From Ailurus styani (Eukaryota; Chordata; Mammalia; Carnivora; Ailuridae), in contig LNAC01000018.1 of assembly GCA_002007465.1 (NCBI GenBank), positions 5,769,902 through 5,833,901 of the forward strand: a DNA stretch of 64,000 nucleotides, given 5' to 3'. Made by a program: the position numbers and the translations under genes. A model generated the notes under the pieces. It had not been told where the DNA came from and did no database searches. It saw only the letters and a program-made list of their open reading frames with translations. Below, in pieces: positions 56,340 to 64,000 of this stretch (positions within the stretch are counted from its first letter, which is position 1; each line of letters starts with the position of its first letter).

Positions 56340-56523
56340 TTTTTTTTTTTTTAAGATTTTATTTATTTATTTGACAGAGATAGAGAGGGACCACAAGTAG
56401 GCAGAGTGGCAGGGAGAGGGAGAAGCAGGCTCTCCGCTGGGCAGGGAGCCCAATGTGGGGCTCATGGGGTCATGACTTGAGCTGAAGGCAGCTGCTTAAC
56501 CGATTGAGCCCCCCAGGCGCCCC
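56340..56523 (-). mobile_element. SINEC
   Basis: TSD TGTATATGTACTTA (from 56325; right from 56524). Confidence 0.94.
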
Positions 56524-56652
56524 TGTATATGTACTTACATAGCTATCCTTACTCTAATTCTTTATCTCTTTGTTTGATTTAAAGGTACTATCGAGTACCC
56601 TTTCATTTCAGCCTAAAAAACCCTCTGTTACATTTCTTGTAGAGCAGCTTTT

Positions 56653-56856
56653 TTTTTTCTTTTTAAAGATTTTATTTATTTATTTGACAGAAAGAGAGAG
56701 ATAGCGAGAGAGGGAACACAAGCAGGGAGAGTCGGAGAGGGAGAAGCAGGCCTCCCACCAAGCAGGGAGCCTGATGTGGGGCTTGATCCTAAGACTCTGG
56801 AATCATGACCTGAGCTGAAAGCAGACGCTTAATGACTGAGTCACCCAGGCGCCCCT
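56653..56856 (-). mobile_element. SINEC
   Basis: TTTGACAGAAAGAGAGAGAT...GAGTCACCCAGGCGCCCC. Confidence 0.93.
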
Positions 56857-57029
56857 AGAGTAGTTCTTCTTGTAAGGAAACCTTTACCTTTTGTTTTTCT
56901 GGGAACATCTTTAATATTTCTTTCATTTTCAAAGATAAGTTTTGTTGGATATAGAATTTTTGCTTACCTATTTCTTTCAACACTTGAAATAAGTTATCCT
57001 ACTGCTTTTTGGCCTCCATGATTTCCTTT

Positions 57030-57215
57030 TTTGAAAGATTTTATTTATTTGACTGAGATAGAGCCCACAAGTAGGCAGAGCAGCAGGCAGAGGGAGAGGG
57101 AGAAGCAGACTTCCTGATAAGCAGGGAGCCTGATTCGGGGCTCAGTCCCAGGACCCTGGGATTATGACCTGAGCCGAAGGCAGACACCTAACTAACTGAG
57201 CTACCCAGGCGTACC
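57030..57215 (-). mobile_element. SINEC
   Basis: AAAGATTTTATTTATTTGAC...GAGCTACCCAGGCGTACC. Confidence 0.92.
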
Positions 57216-57490
57216 TCAGTTACTATACTTTTGAGGTCCTGAATTTCAATTTGATTCTTTTTTTTTTGACCCTCCCCTCGATTTGATTCTTTTTTATACT
57301 TTATATTTCTTTACTGATGTTTTCTATTGGCGAGATACTTTTTTCTTGGTTTCTTTTCGTTCTTTATGGTTTCCTTTGCCTGGGTTTCCTCAGGACATTT
57401 TCTGTACTAATTTCTTTTTTCCTGTGAATGAGCCAGACTGTTTTTTCTTTGCATGCCTCATAATTTTTTTGTTGAAAACTAGACATTTTA

Positions 57491-57693
57491 GGGATGCCTG
57501 GGTGGCTCAGTCGGTTAAGCGGCTGCCTTTGGCTCAGGTTATGATCCCAGGATCCTGGGATCGAGTCCTACATAGGGCTCCTTGCTCGTCAGGGAGCCTG
57601 CTTCTCTCTCTGCTTCTGCCTGCCACTCTGCCTGCTTGTGCTCTCAGTCTTTTTCTGACAAATAAATAAATAAAACCATTTAAAAAAAAAAGA
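57491..57693 (+). mobile_element. SINEC
   Basis: GGGATGCCTGGGTGGCTCAG to AAATAAATAAATAAAACC. Confidence 0.93.
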
Positions 57694-58077
57694 ATACTGT
57701 ACATTTTGAAGATTATTGTGGAGACCTCTAGACATCACATATCTTCCCTTGTCACTGCTTGTTGTGGGTTGTTATTGTTTGTTTTGTTGTTTGTTTTGTG
57801 TCTTTTCTAAACTATTTTTGTAAAGTATATGCTTGGCCATGTGTGATCCTTGAAGTCTATGTTTCATTAGCTTAGTCGTCAACTAGCATTTTGACCAAAT
57901 TTCCTTGAATACCTGTAGCCCAAAAAAGGAAATAATACTCTTCCAGTTTTAACTAAATGGTTCTGTGTTTGAATATTCCTTCGACACTAAGCCAAGCTAC
58001 TTACAACTCTGCCTTATCCTTCACTGCCTGTTTGTATGGAGCCAGGCGGTGAGGTAGGGGTGAAAATTTAGGGTCTT

Positions 58078-58263
58078 TTTTTTTTTTTTAAGACTTTATT
58101 AATTTGACAGAAAGAGAGAGGGAATATAAGCAGGGGGAGTGGGAGAGGGAGAAGGAGGCTTCCTGCTGAGCAGTGATCTGGATACGGGGCTGGATCCCAG
58201 GACTCTGGGATCATGACTTCAGCCAAAGGCAGACCCTTAACAACTAAGCCACCCAGGCACCCC
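58078..58263 (-). mobile_element. SINEC
   Basis: TSD AATTTAGGGTCTT (58065-58077, 58264-58276). Confidence 0.95.
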
Positions 58264-58653
58264 AATTTAGGGTCTTCTTTCTGTGCATGTGTCCAGCCTT
58301 GGGCATATACGTGTCCTTCTAGATTTCTTTTTATGTCTGAGAGCTTACAAAGCTCATTTCTCCCCGCCTACCTCCTTTTTCAGTTTCTCCCTTCCCTGTT
58401 TTACCTTACCCAGACTGCTTGCCCTGGGAGTGCTCCAAGTCAGGCAGAACAAAGGCAAAGTCCTTATGCCAGTCCTCCAGGAAGCTGCCAGTCAGGTCAT
58501 AACATTCAATCACAGTTCTTGGAGACTAAGGTTTGTATTGCTCCCTCAGGACTGTCACCCTGCACCAGGAGTGCAGCTGCCATCCTCACTGCCCCTGGTG
58601 AACTGGAGAGTAGGGGATGATAGGCAGGTGGTTTAAAACCCCATAACACTTTT

Positions 58654-58853
58654 TTTTTTTTTAAGATTTTATTTATTTTTTGAGAGAGAGTGTGTGCATA
58701 AGCAGGGGGAAGGGGCTGAGGGAGAGGGAGAACCAGACCCCCTGCTGAGTGGGGAGCCAATGCAGGACTCAGTGCAGGACTTGATCCCAGGATGCTGGAA
58801 TCATAACCTGAGCTGAAGGCAGACACCTAAGCGACCTGGCCACCCAGGAGCAC
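58654..58853 (-). mobile_element. SINEC
   Basis: TTTTGAGAGAGAGTGTGTGC...GGCCACCCAGGAGCACC; TSD near ACAACACT. Confidence 0.9.
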
Positions 58854-59159
58854 CCCCCCACAACACTCTTTTATTGCAATGTCATGGGTTCTTTCTTTGC
58901 TAAGCCTTCCCTTGGTTGTGTTGAGTTTTGGGTTAGATTTCAAAGTTCTGTAAAATTTGATTCTGACAGTTTTTACCAGATTATTTGTTGCTTGTTGTTT
59001 TTGTGGAGGGATTGGGCCCGGAGTTCCCTACTCTGCTATTTTTGATGAAGTTCTTCCTTTGCTCCCTTCCATTTTTAGTTTTCCTACTGAATCTCTTCAA
59101 AGCATCCAACTTAATTTTTATAATATTTTTTTAAGGACTACATAAAGGGTTTACTGTAT

Positions 59160-59310
59160 AAAGGGTCATGTATAGTTTAAAGACTAAAAGTGAACACTGC
59201 ATATGCATCACTCAAGTAAAGAAATAGAACATTACCCGTACCTAAGAAGACTCTTATGTGCCCCTTTCTTTCTCTGACCTTCTGAAACACTAGTCTGAAT
59301 TTTGTGTTAT
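59160..59310 (-). repeat. L1M fragment
   Basis: AAAGAAATAGAACATTACCC, CTTATGTGCCCC, ACACTAGTCTGAATTTTGTG: antisense L1M 3' UTR. Confidence 0.55.
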
Positions 59311-59334
59311 TTAGGTATGCAGATAGGTCAGAAA

Positions 59335-59540
59335 GTATAACTAGAAGAAAAATCAGTCAATAGAAACAGACCTAGAAATGCTGAGATGATAGAATTAGTA
59401 CACAAGACCTTTAAAAACATTTAGTAAAAAGTTGAAGGATTTAAAGGCAAATGTGAAAATACTAAGGAGAGAAATGGATATAAAGGAGACCCAGATAAAA
59501 CCTTTCAAGCTAAAAGATACCTGAATTGTTGCTTTTCAGT
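59335..59540 (+). repeat. L1/HAL1 ORF1 fragment, sense
   Basis: GATGATAGAATTAGTACACA, GAAATGGATATAAAGGAGAC, CCCAGATAAAACCTTTCAAG fit old L1 ORF1; a rare sense-oriented L1 piece here. Confidence 0.55.
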
Positions 59541-59641
59541 ATAACTTACTAAATGAAGAGTGTCATAATACGGCTTTTTCAGATAATATGAGATGAAAAT
59601 ATTAAGATCTGAAAAATGGGCATGTAGCCAAGATGATTGTT

Positions 59642-60055
59642 TTTATATATTTTTTAAAGATTTATTTTTTTTTAAGATTTTATTTATTTATTTGACAGAG
59701 AGAGACAAGGGAACACAAGCAGGGAGAGGGAGAAGCAGGCTTCCTGTGGAGCAGAGAGCCCGATGTGGGGCCTGATCCCAGGACCCTGGAATCGTGACCT
59801 CAGCCGAAGGCAGGCAGACACTTAATGACTGAGCCACCCAGGTGCCCTGGTTTTGTTTTGTTTTGTTTTGTTTTGTTTTAATCACTTATTTATTTGTCAG
59901 AGAGAGCTTGAGCACAAACGGGGAGGGGCAGGCAGAGGGAGAAGCAAGCTTCTTGTTGAGCAAGGACCCCAATATGGGACTTGATCCCAGGACCCTGGGA
60001 TCATGACCTGAGCCGAAGGCAGACACTTAACCAATGGAGCCACCCAGGCATCCCA
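59642..60055 (-). mobile_element. Two SINECs, one inserted in the other's tail
   Basis: Outer TSD CCAAGATGATTGT (59628-59640, from 60056). Units about 59665-59848 and 59880-60055, separated by (TTTTG)5. Confidence 0.9.
59849..59879. repeat. (TTTTG)n between SINEs
   Basis: About 5-6 units; expanded SINE tail. Confidence 0.95.
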
Positions 60056-60069
60056 CCAAGATGATTGTT

Positions 60070-61372
60070 GAATGAAGTAAGGACTAATATGGTTAAAATA
60101 GGAGCTCAGTATTTACTATAGAAGTATTTGAGAATGATTCAACACAAATTGTATTTCATGAAGTATATCTACATTTTTACTGTATTTATTTAATATAAAT
60201 TAAATGTTATGACTTAACATATTTTAATTATGATAAATACTAAATAACATATTTTTGTTCTATAAATACTTAAGTATTAATCTTTTTTTCTGAAACTGCA
60301 CATTTTCATTTTGTAGGTAAGGCTGTGCTGTATCCTTCTTGTTAAGACAGTAGTGACAGCATAAACCTCTTTATGCACTCAGCTATGATTAAACTAAGGT
60401 TTACATCCTTAGTATTAAAATACCACAGTCCAGTTACTAATCACATTTTAAATCTTTCTAAGTTGCCAAACTTACCAGTACTGATTTCAGGGCCATTGGG
60501 ATTTGTCTTAATATGGAGCAGGTCAGGACAATGAATTCTTTTTCTTTGGTTAAAAAATTCAAGTTTTAATTCTTTTTTCCCCCCAATATTTTATAATTTA
60601 CTTTTGAATAATTCTCAAGCTATGGTTGAGAAGGTTTAGAAGTATTAACTTGGGTCACTGGCTTATATATGATTAGAATTCAGAATTTTTAGCCTTTGGT
60701 TCAATTCTTATATTCAGTTCCTGTATATGAGATGTTCTTCCATGTTCATGAGAGTACATGCCTTTGGTTTTCTTGCATTAATTTTCTTTTGGTACTAAAA
60801 TATATTAAGGTATTGAGTTGGTTATTCAGAACCATCAAGTATTTTTTTATTTGGGCGGAGAGCTAAACATTGAGTCCAGTTGATCCTTTATATTAAAATT
60901 ATATTGATTCTCCACATTGTTATACAATCCTGTGTCCAGGACAACCAAGTACAGGGTCGAGAGGATGTAATTTTGTCTTTGAGTGACAGATAGTTCAGAT
61001 CTCTGACTGGAGAATAGTCTCTGGTGTGCCCAATAAGTAAATGTATGGTGTACATAAAAGTTTTAGCTTTTAAATGATCAAAGACCTCTACTAGAAGCAG
61101 ATCACTCTGCAACTTAAAGTAATTCTTGAGGGATTACAGTATATATAACATTAGCATACATATGATTGCTAGTTTTATAATATTCTGCATCCAATGTAAT
61201 TTAATTGTAATATTAATGAAGTATAAAAGATAAAATATTGTTAACTTTGACATAATGTGTACTTTTAATTCATAACTACTTGTTTTTGTGGTGACAGTTA
61301 CATTAATCTCTTGGGTCAATGTGTTTTGTTTGGCAGATGTTGTTTTTATTTTTTTAATTTTATTTATTTATT
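60070..61372 (+). other. CSNK1G1 intron, no recognised element
   Basis: 1.3 kb of unique AT-rich sequence; no repeat, RNA gene or exon recognised. Confidence 0.5.
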
Positions 61373-61566
61373 TTTTTAAAAATTTTATTTATTTATTTCA
61401 CAGAGGGAGAGAGATCACAAGGAGGCAGAGAGGCAGGCAGAGAGGTGGGGGGGAAGCAGGCTTCCCGCTGAGCAGGGAGCCCGATGCGGGCCTCGATCCC
61501 AGGACCCTGAGATCATGACCTGAGCTGAAAGCAGAGGCTTTAACCCACTGAGCCACCCAGGCGCCC
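61373..61566 (-). mobile_element. SINEC
   Basis: TSD CAGATGTTGTTTTTA / CAGATGTCGTTTTTA. Confidence 0.94.
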
Positions 61567-61799
61567 CAGATGTCGTTTTTAATTTAAACAGTATTAATAA
61601 GGCTTTCTGTTATTTTAAGTTGTTTACAGAGGTAAAATATTCATTATAAAAATTTCCAATGTTTTGGAAATTTCTTTTAACAAAGTAAGTACTTTGTAAG
61701 GGTAGTTTTATCTGCATTTAGAAATTTGGCAATTTGGTGTGTATTTAAATTCTTTTTATATATGCTAGCATGTGTATATATTTTCAGTTACCTTGTTTG

Positions 61800-61984
61800 T
61801 TTGTTTGTTTAAAGATTTTTATTTATTTGAGAGACAGAGTGAGCACAAGCAGGGGAAGGGGCAGAGGAGGAGGCAGAAGCAGACTTCCTGCTGAGCAGGG
61901 AGTCTAAGGTTGGGCTCCATCACCCTGGAATCATGATCTGAGCCAAAGACAGATGCTTAACTGACTGAGCCACCCAGGTGCCCC
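61800..61984 (-). mobile_element. SINEC
   Basis: (GTTT)n tail, then AAAGATTTTTATTTATTTGA...GAGCCACCCAGGTGCCCC. Confidence 0.92.
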
Positions 61985-62039
61985 TTCAATTCTCTTGTTA
62001 CAAAATACACTTTACTGTTTATTATTTTCCTATTTAAAG

Positions 62040-62234
62040 TTTTTTTAAAAGATTTTATTTATTTGACACAGAGGGAGAGAGATTACAAGTAGGCAGAGAG
62101 GCAGGCAGAGAGAGAGGAGGAAGCAGGCTCCCTGCTGAGCAGAGAGCCCGATGCGGGCCTTGATCCCAGGACGCTGAGATCATGACCTGAGCCGAAAGCA
62201 GAGGCTTTAACCCACTGAGCCACCCAGGCGCCCT
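62040..62234 (-). mobile_element. SINEC
   Basis: AAAAGATTTTATTTATTTGA...GAGCCACCCAGGCGCCC. Confidence 0.94.
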
Positions 62235-62317
62235 GAATTTTTTTGCTTAGTATTACCTCAGTATTTTGTCACTATTTTGAGAATATGAACAAGGTCTTTG
62301 GTTTGATTTATGTTTTA

Positions 62318-62529
62318 TTTTATTTTTATTTATTTTTCTTTTTTAAAGATTTTATTTATTTATTTGATAGAGACACAGCAAGAGAGGGAACACAAGCAGG
62401 GGGAGTGGGAGAGGGAGAAGCAGGCTTCCCACTGAGCAGGGAGCCCTATGCAGGGCTTGATCCCAGGACCCTGGGATCATGACCTGAGCTGAAGGCAGAC
62501 GCTTAACAACTGAGCCACCCAGGCACCCC
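62318..62529 (-). mobile_element. SINEC
   Basis: TSD TGATTTATGTTTTA (62304-62317, 62530-62543). Confidence 0.95.
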
Positions 62530-62558
62530 TGATTTATGTTTTAAAATAATTTATGTGA

Positions 62559-62746
62559 GGGGTACGTGGGTGGCTCAGTCAGTTAAGCATCAGACTCTTG
62601 ATTTTGACTCAGGTCATGATCTCAGGATTGTGGGATTGAGCCCTGCTTTGAGCTCTGTGGTCAGCATAGAGTCTGTTTGTCCTTCTCCCTCTGCTCCCTC
62701 CTGCTTTGCTCTCTCTCTCTCTTGAAAATAAATTATGTCTTAAAAT
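62559..62746 (+). mobile_element. SINEC
   Basis: Perfect TSD AAAATAATTTATGTGA (62543-62558, 62747-62762). Confidence 0.95.
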
Positions 62747-62762
62747 AAAATAATTTATGTGA

Positions 62763-63879
62763 TTATTTCATATGTTAGGATTGTAAAAAAATTTGAACAA
62801 TGTGGGAAAATTATAAGGAACAAAATAATACCTTCTAGATAGTAGTCATTATTGGCAGTCAAATTATCTTTCTAATTTGTTCCGGTTATATGAGATATAT
62901 ATAAAATGCATGTTTTAAATAAAATTTGAAAAAATAAAATTTGGATTATATAGGTTAGTGTTCTTTTTCATTGAACATTGAAAAAATTATCCCATATCAT
63001 CAGATAGTTACTTAATGGCTATAGAACACATAAGTTATTTACACCTTTATTGTTTTTGAGGTTATTTCAGATATTTGCTTCTATGAATCCTGAAATAAAC
63101 ATTTTTATTATTTCTCTAGGACACTTATTTCCTTAGGGGTTAATAGATGAACATTATTATTTATTCCTCACAATTCAATAAGTGAACCTTTTTTTTTTTT
63201 TTTAATAAGTGAACATTTTAACAGATGGTCTTCCAGGGAGGTGATACAGTCCTTTTAACAAGGCATGAAAGTATATTTCTCTGGACTTGGATAACACTGG
63301 GTAACAGGACTTTTTTTTTTTTACCTTTACCATTTTTATAGATGAAAAATACTATTTTTGTGTAACATCTTTAATGTGTACTTCGTATGTATAATACAGT
63401 GCTTTGTAGTCTTTGGATATTGTATATATTTAGAAACTATAAAGTAAACAGTAAAATAAAATTTATATAAAAATAAATTAGTACAGTTTGAGCCACATCA
63501 ACATTGTATTAATTTCTGAAATGTTAGAGGGCAATGAAAATTGCAAAGGACCTGTTTTTCTAGTTTATACACATTGTCATGTGTGTAAGACTTGGTAGAG
63601 TGCTGATGAATCCACCTTGAATGTTGATGTGGTACAGTTGTTATGTGATGGTTGTTGGCTGATAGCGACTAAGAATCATCTCCACCCACAGCTAGAAAAG
63701 GTCTTTGGAAGATAGTTTGTTAAGAAAATTAATGGTAGAATTGGAATCATAGTCAGTGGCTAATCTAACAAAGAGCAAATTGCTTTAGAGGCATTTTATT
63801 TGACATTTCGATTGTAGATTCTTCCTGTTTATTTGTATTAGGAGTGTCCCCAAAGAACTGTTGATTAGAAATTATTTTT
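62763..63879 (+). other. CSNK1G1 intron, no recognised element
   Basis: AT-rich unique sequence with two short T-runs. Confidence 0.5.
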
Positions 63880-64000
63880 GGGGTGCCTGGGTGGCTCGGT
63901 CAGTTAAGCTTTGGACTCTTGGTTTTTGGCTCAGGTTATGATTTCAAGGTCATAAGCTCAAGCCCTGTCAGGCTGTGTGCTCAGTGCAGAGTCTGCTTGT
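63880..64000 (+). mobile_element. SINEC, cut by the window edge
   Basis: GGGGTGCCTGGGTGGCTCGG onward; the 3' half lies outside. Confidence 0.92.

Larger units (their letters stand above)
55761..59110 (-). repeat. Old L1-like fragments, antisense, interrupted
   Basis: Segments between SINEs read as antisense L1 5'/ORF sequence, for example TTTTGTTGGATATAGAATTT, TATCCTACTGCTTTTTGGCC, TGAATTTCAATTTGATTCTT. Boundaries are uncertain, and parts (57700-58070, 58270-58650) are only tentatively L1. Confidence 0.55.
31340..64000 (+). other. CSNK1G1: Probable first intron of CSNK1G1
   Basis: 32.7 kb without any recognisable coding exon. The content is the rest of the CpG island (to about 31800), MIR and hAT fossils, about 45 SINEs and a large antisense L1 mosaic. 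Very long 5' introns are known for CSNK1G1. I looked for the CK1 gamma N-terminus and kinase motifs in open frames and saw none. Confidence 0.5.

Noticed and set aside
1..64000. CRISPR arrays, operons, phage or endogenous retrovirus genes
   Set aside because: None seen. Regular repeats are dispersed SINEs or microsatellites, and no LTR pair or gag/pol/env-like frame was recognised.

Overview
This window is vertebrate genomic DNA from a caniform carnivore, most likely a mustelid. The strongest lineage sign is roughly 90 copies of the carnivore tRNA-Lys-derived SINE (head GGGGCGCCTGGGTGG, tail CAAATAAATAAATAAAATCTTT). Many copies are young and have clean target-site duplications (TSDs). Old mammalian repeats (MIR, a MER5A-type hAT MITE, degraded L1M) and carnivore-lineage L1 3' ends fill much of the rest. 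The genes are intron-split with consensus GT/AG sites, and coding sequence is well under 2% of the window.

Layout. (1) 1-10,254, minus strand: the 5' end of TRIP4 (activating signal cointegrator 1). Coding exons 1-3 (10254-10154, 5434-5265, 4531-4398) encode residues 1-135, and the gene runs off the left edge. (2) 10,255-13,680: the interval between two divergently transcribed genes, with a GC-rich TRIP4 5' end and SINEs. (3) 13,681-about 25,640, plus strand: the complete PCLAF gene (PCNA-clamp-associated factor, PAF15/KIAA0101). It has four coding exons that join to exactly 111 codons plus stop. Its promoter has three CCAAT boxes, a TATA-like element and E2F-like sites. Its last intron holds a CD24 processed pseudogene and a truncated U4 snRNA retrocopy inserted in a SINE tail. 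(4) About 30,950-31,350: a CpG-rich promoter and untranslated first exon, assigned by gene order to CSNK1G1 (casein kinase 1 gamma 1) on the plus strand. (5) About 31,340-64,000: non-coding DNA, probably the long first intron of CSNK1G1. From about 45 to 59 kb it is a stack of L1 fragments that are almost all antisense to the gene, punctured by SINEs.

The gene order TRIP4 (minus), PCLAF (plus), CSNK1G1 (plus) is that of human 15q22.31 read in the opposite direction. TRIP4 is a transcription and ribosome-rescue cofactor. PCLAF is a cell-cycle-regulated, PCNA-binding replication factor. CSNK1G1 is a membrane-anchored kinase. They are neighbours, not a pathway.

I found no new gene system. The most interesting signals are retrotransposition events: the CD24 retropseudogene, the U4 insertion at a SINE tail/TSD junction, a SINE flanked by a perfect 56-bp duplication, a SINE carrying a 3' transduced segment, and a composite dinucleotide repeat just upstream of the TRIP4 exon 3 acceptor. 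One assembly gap of 84 N lies inside a SINE.
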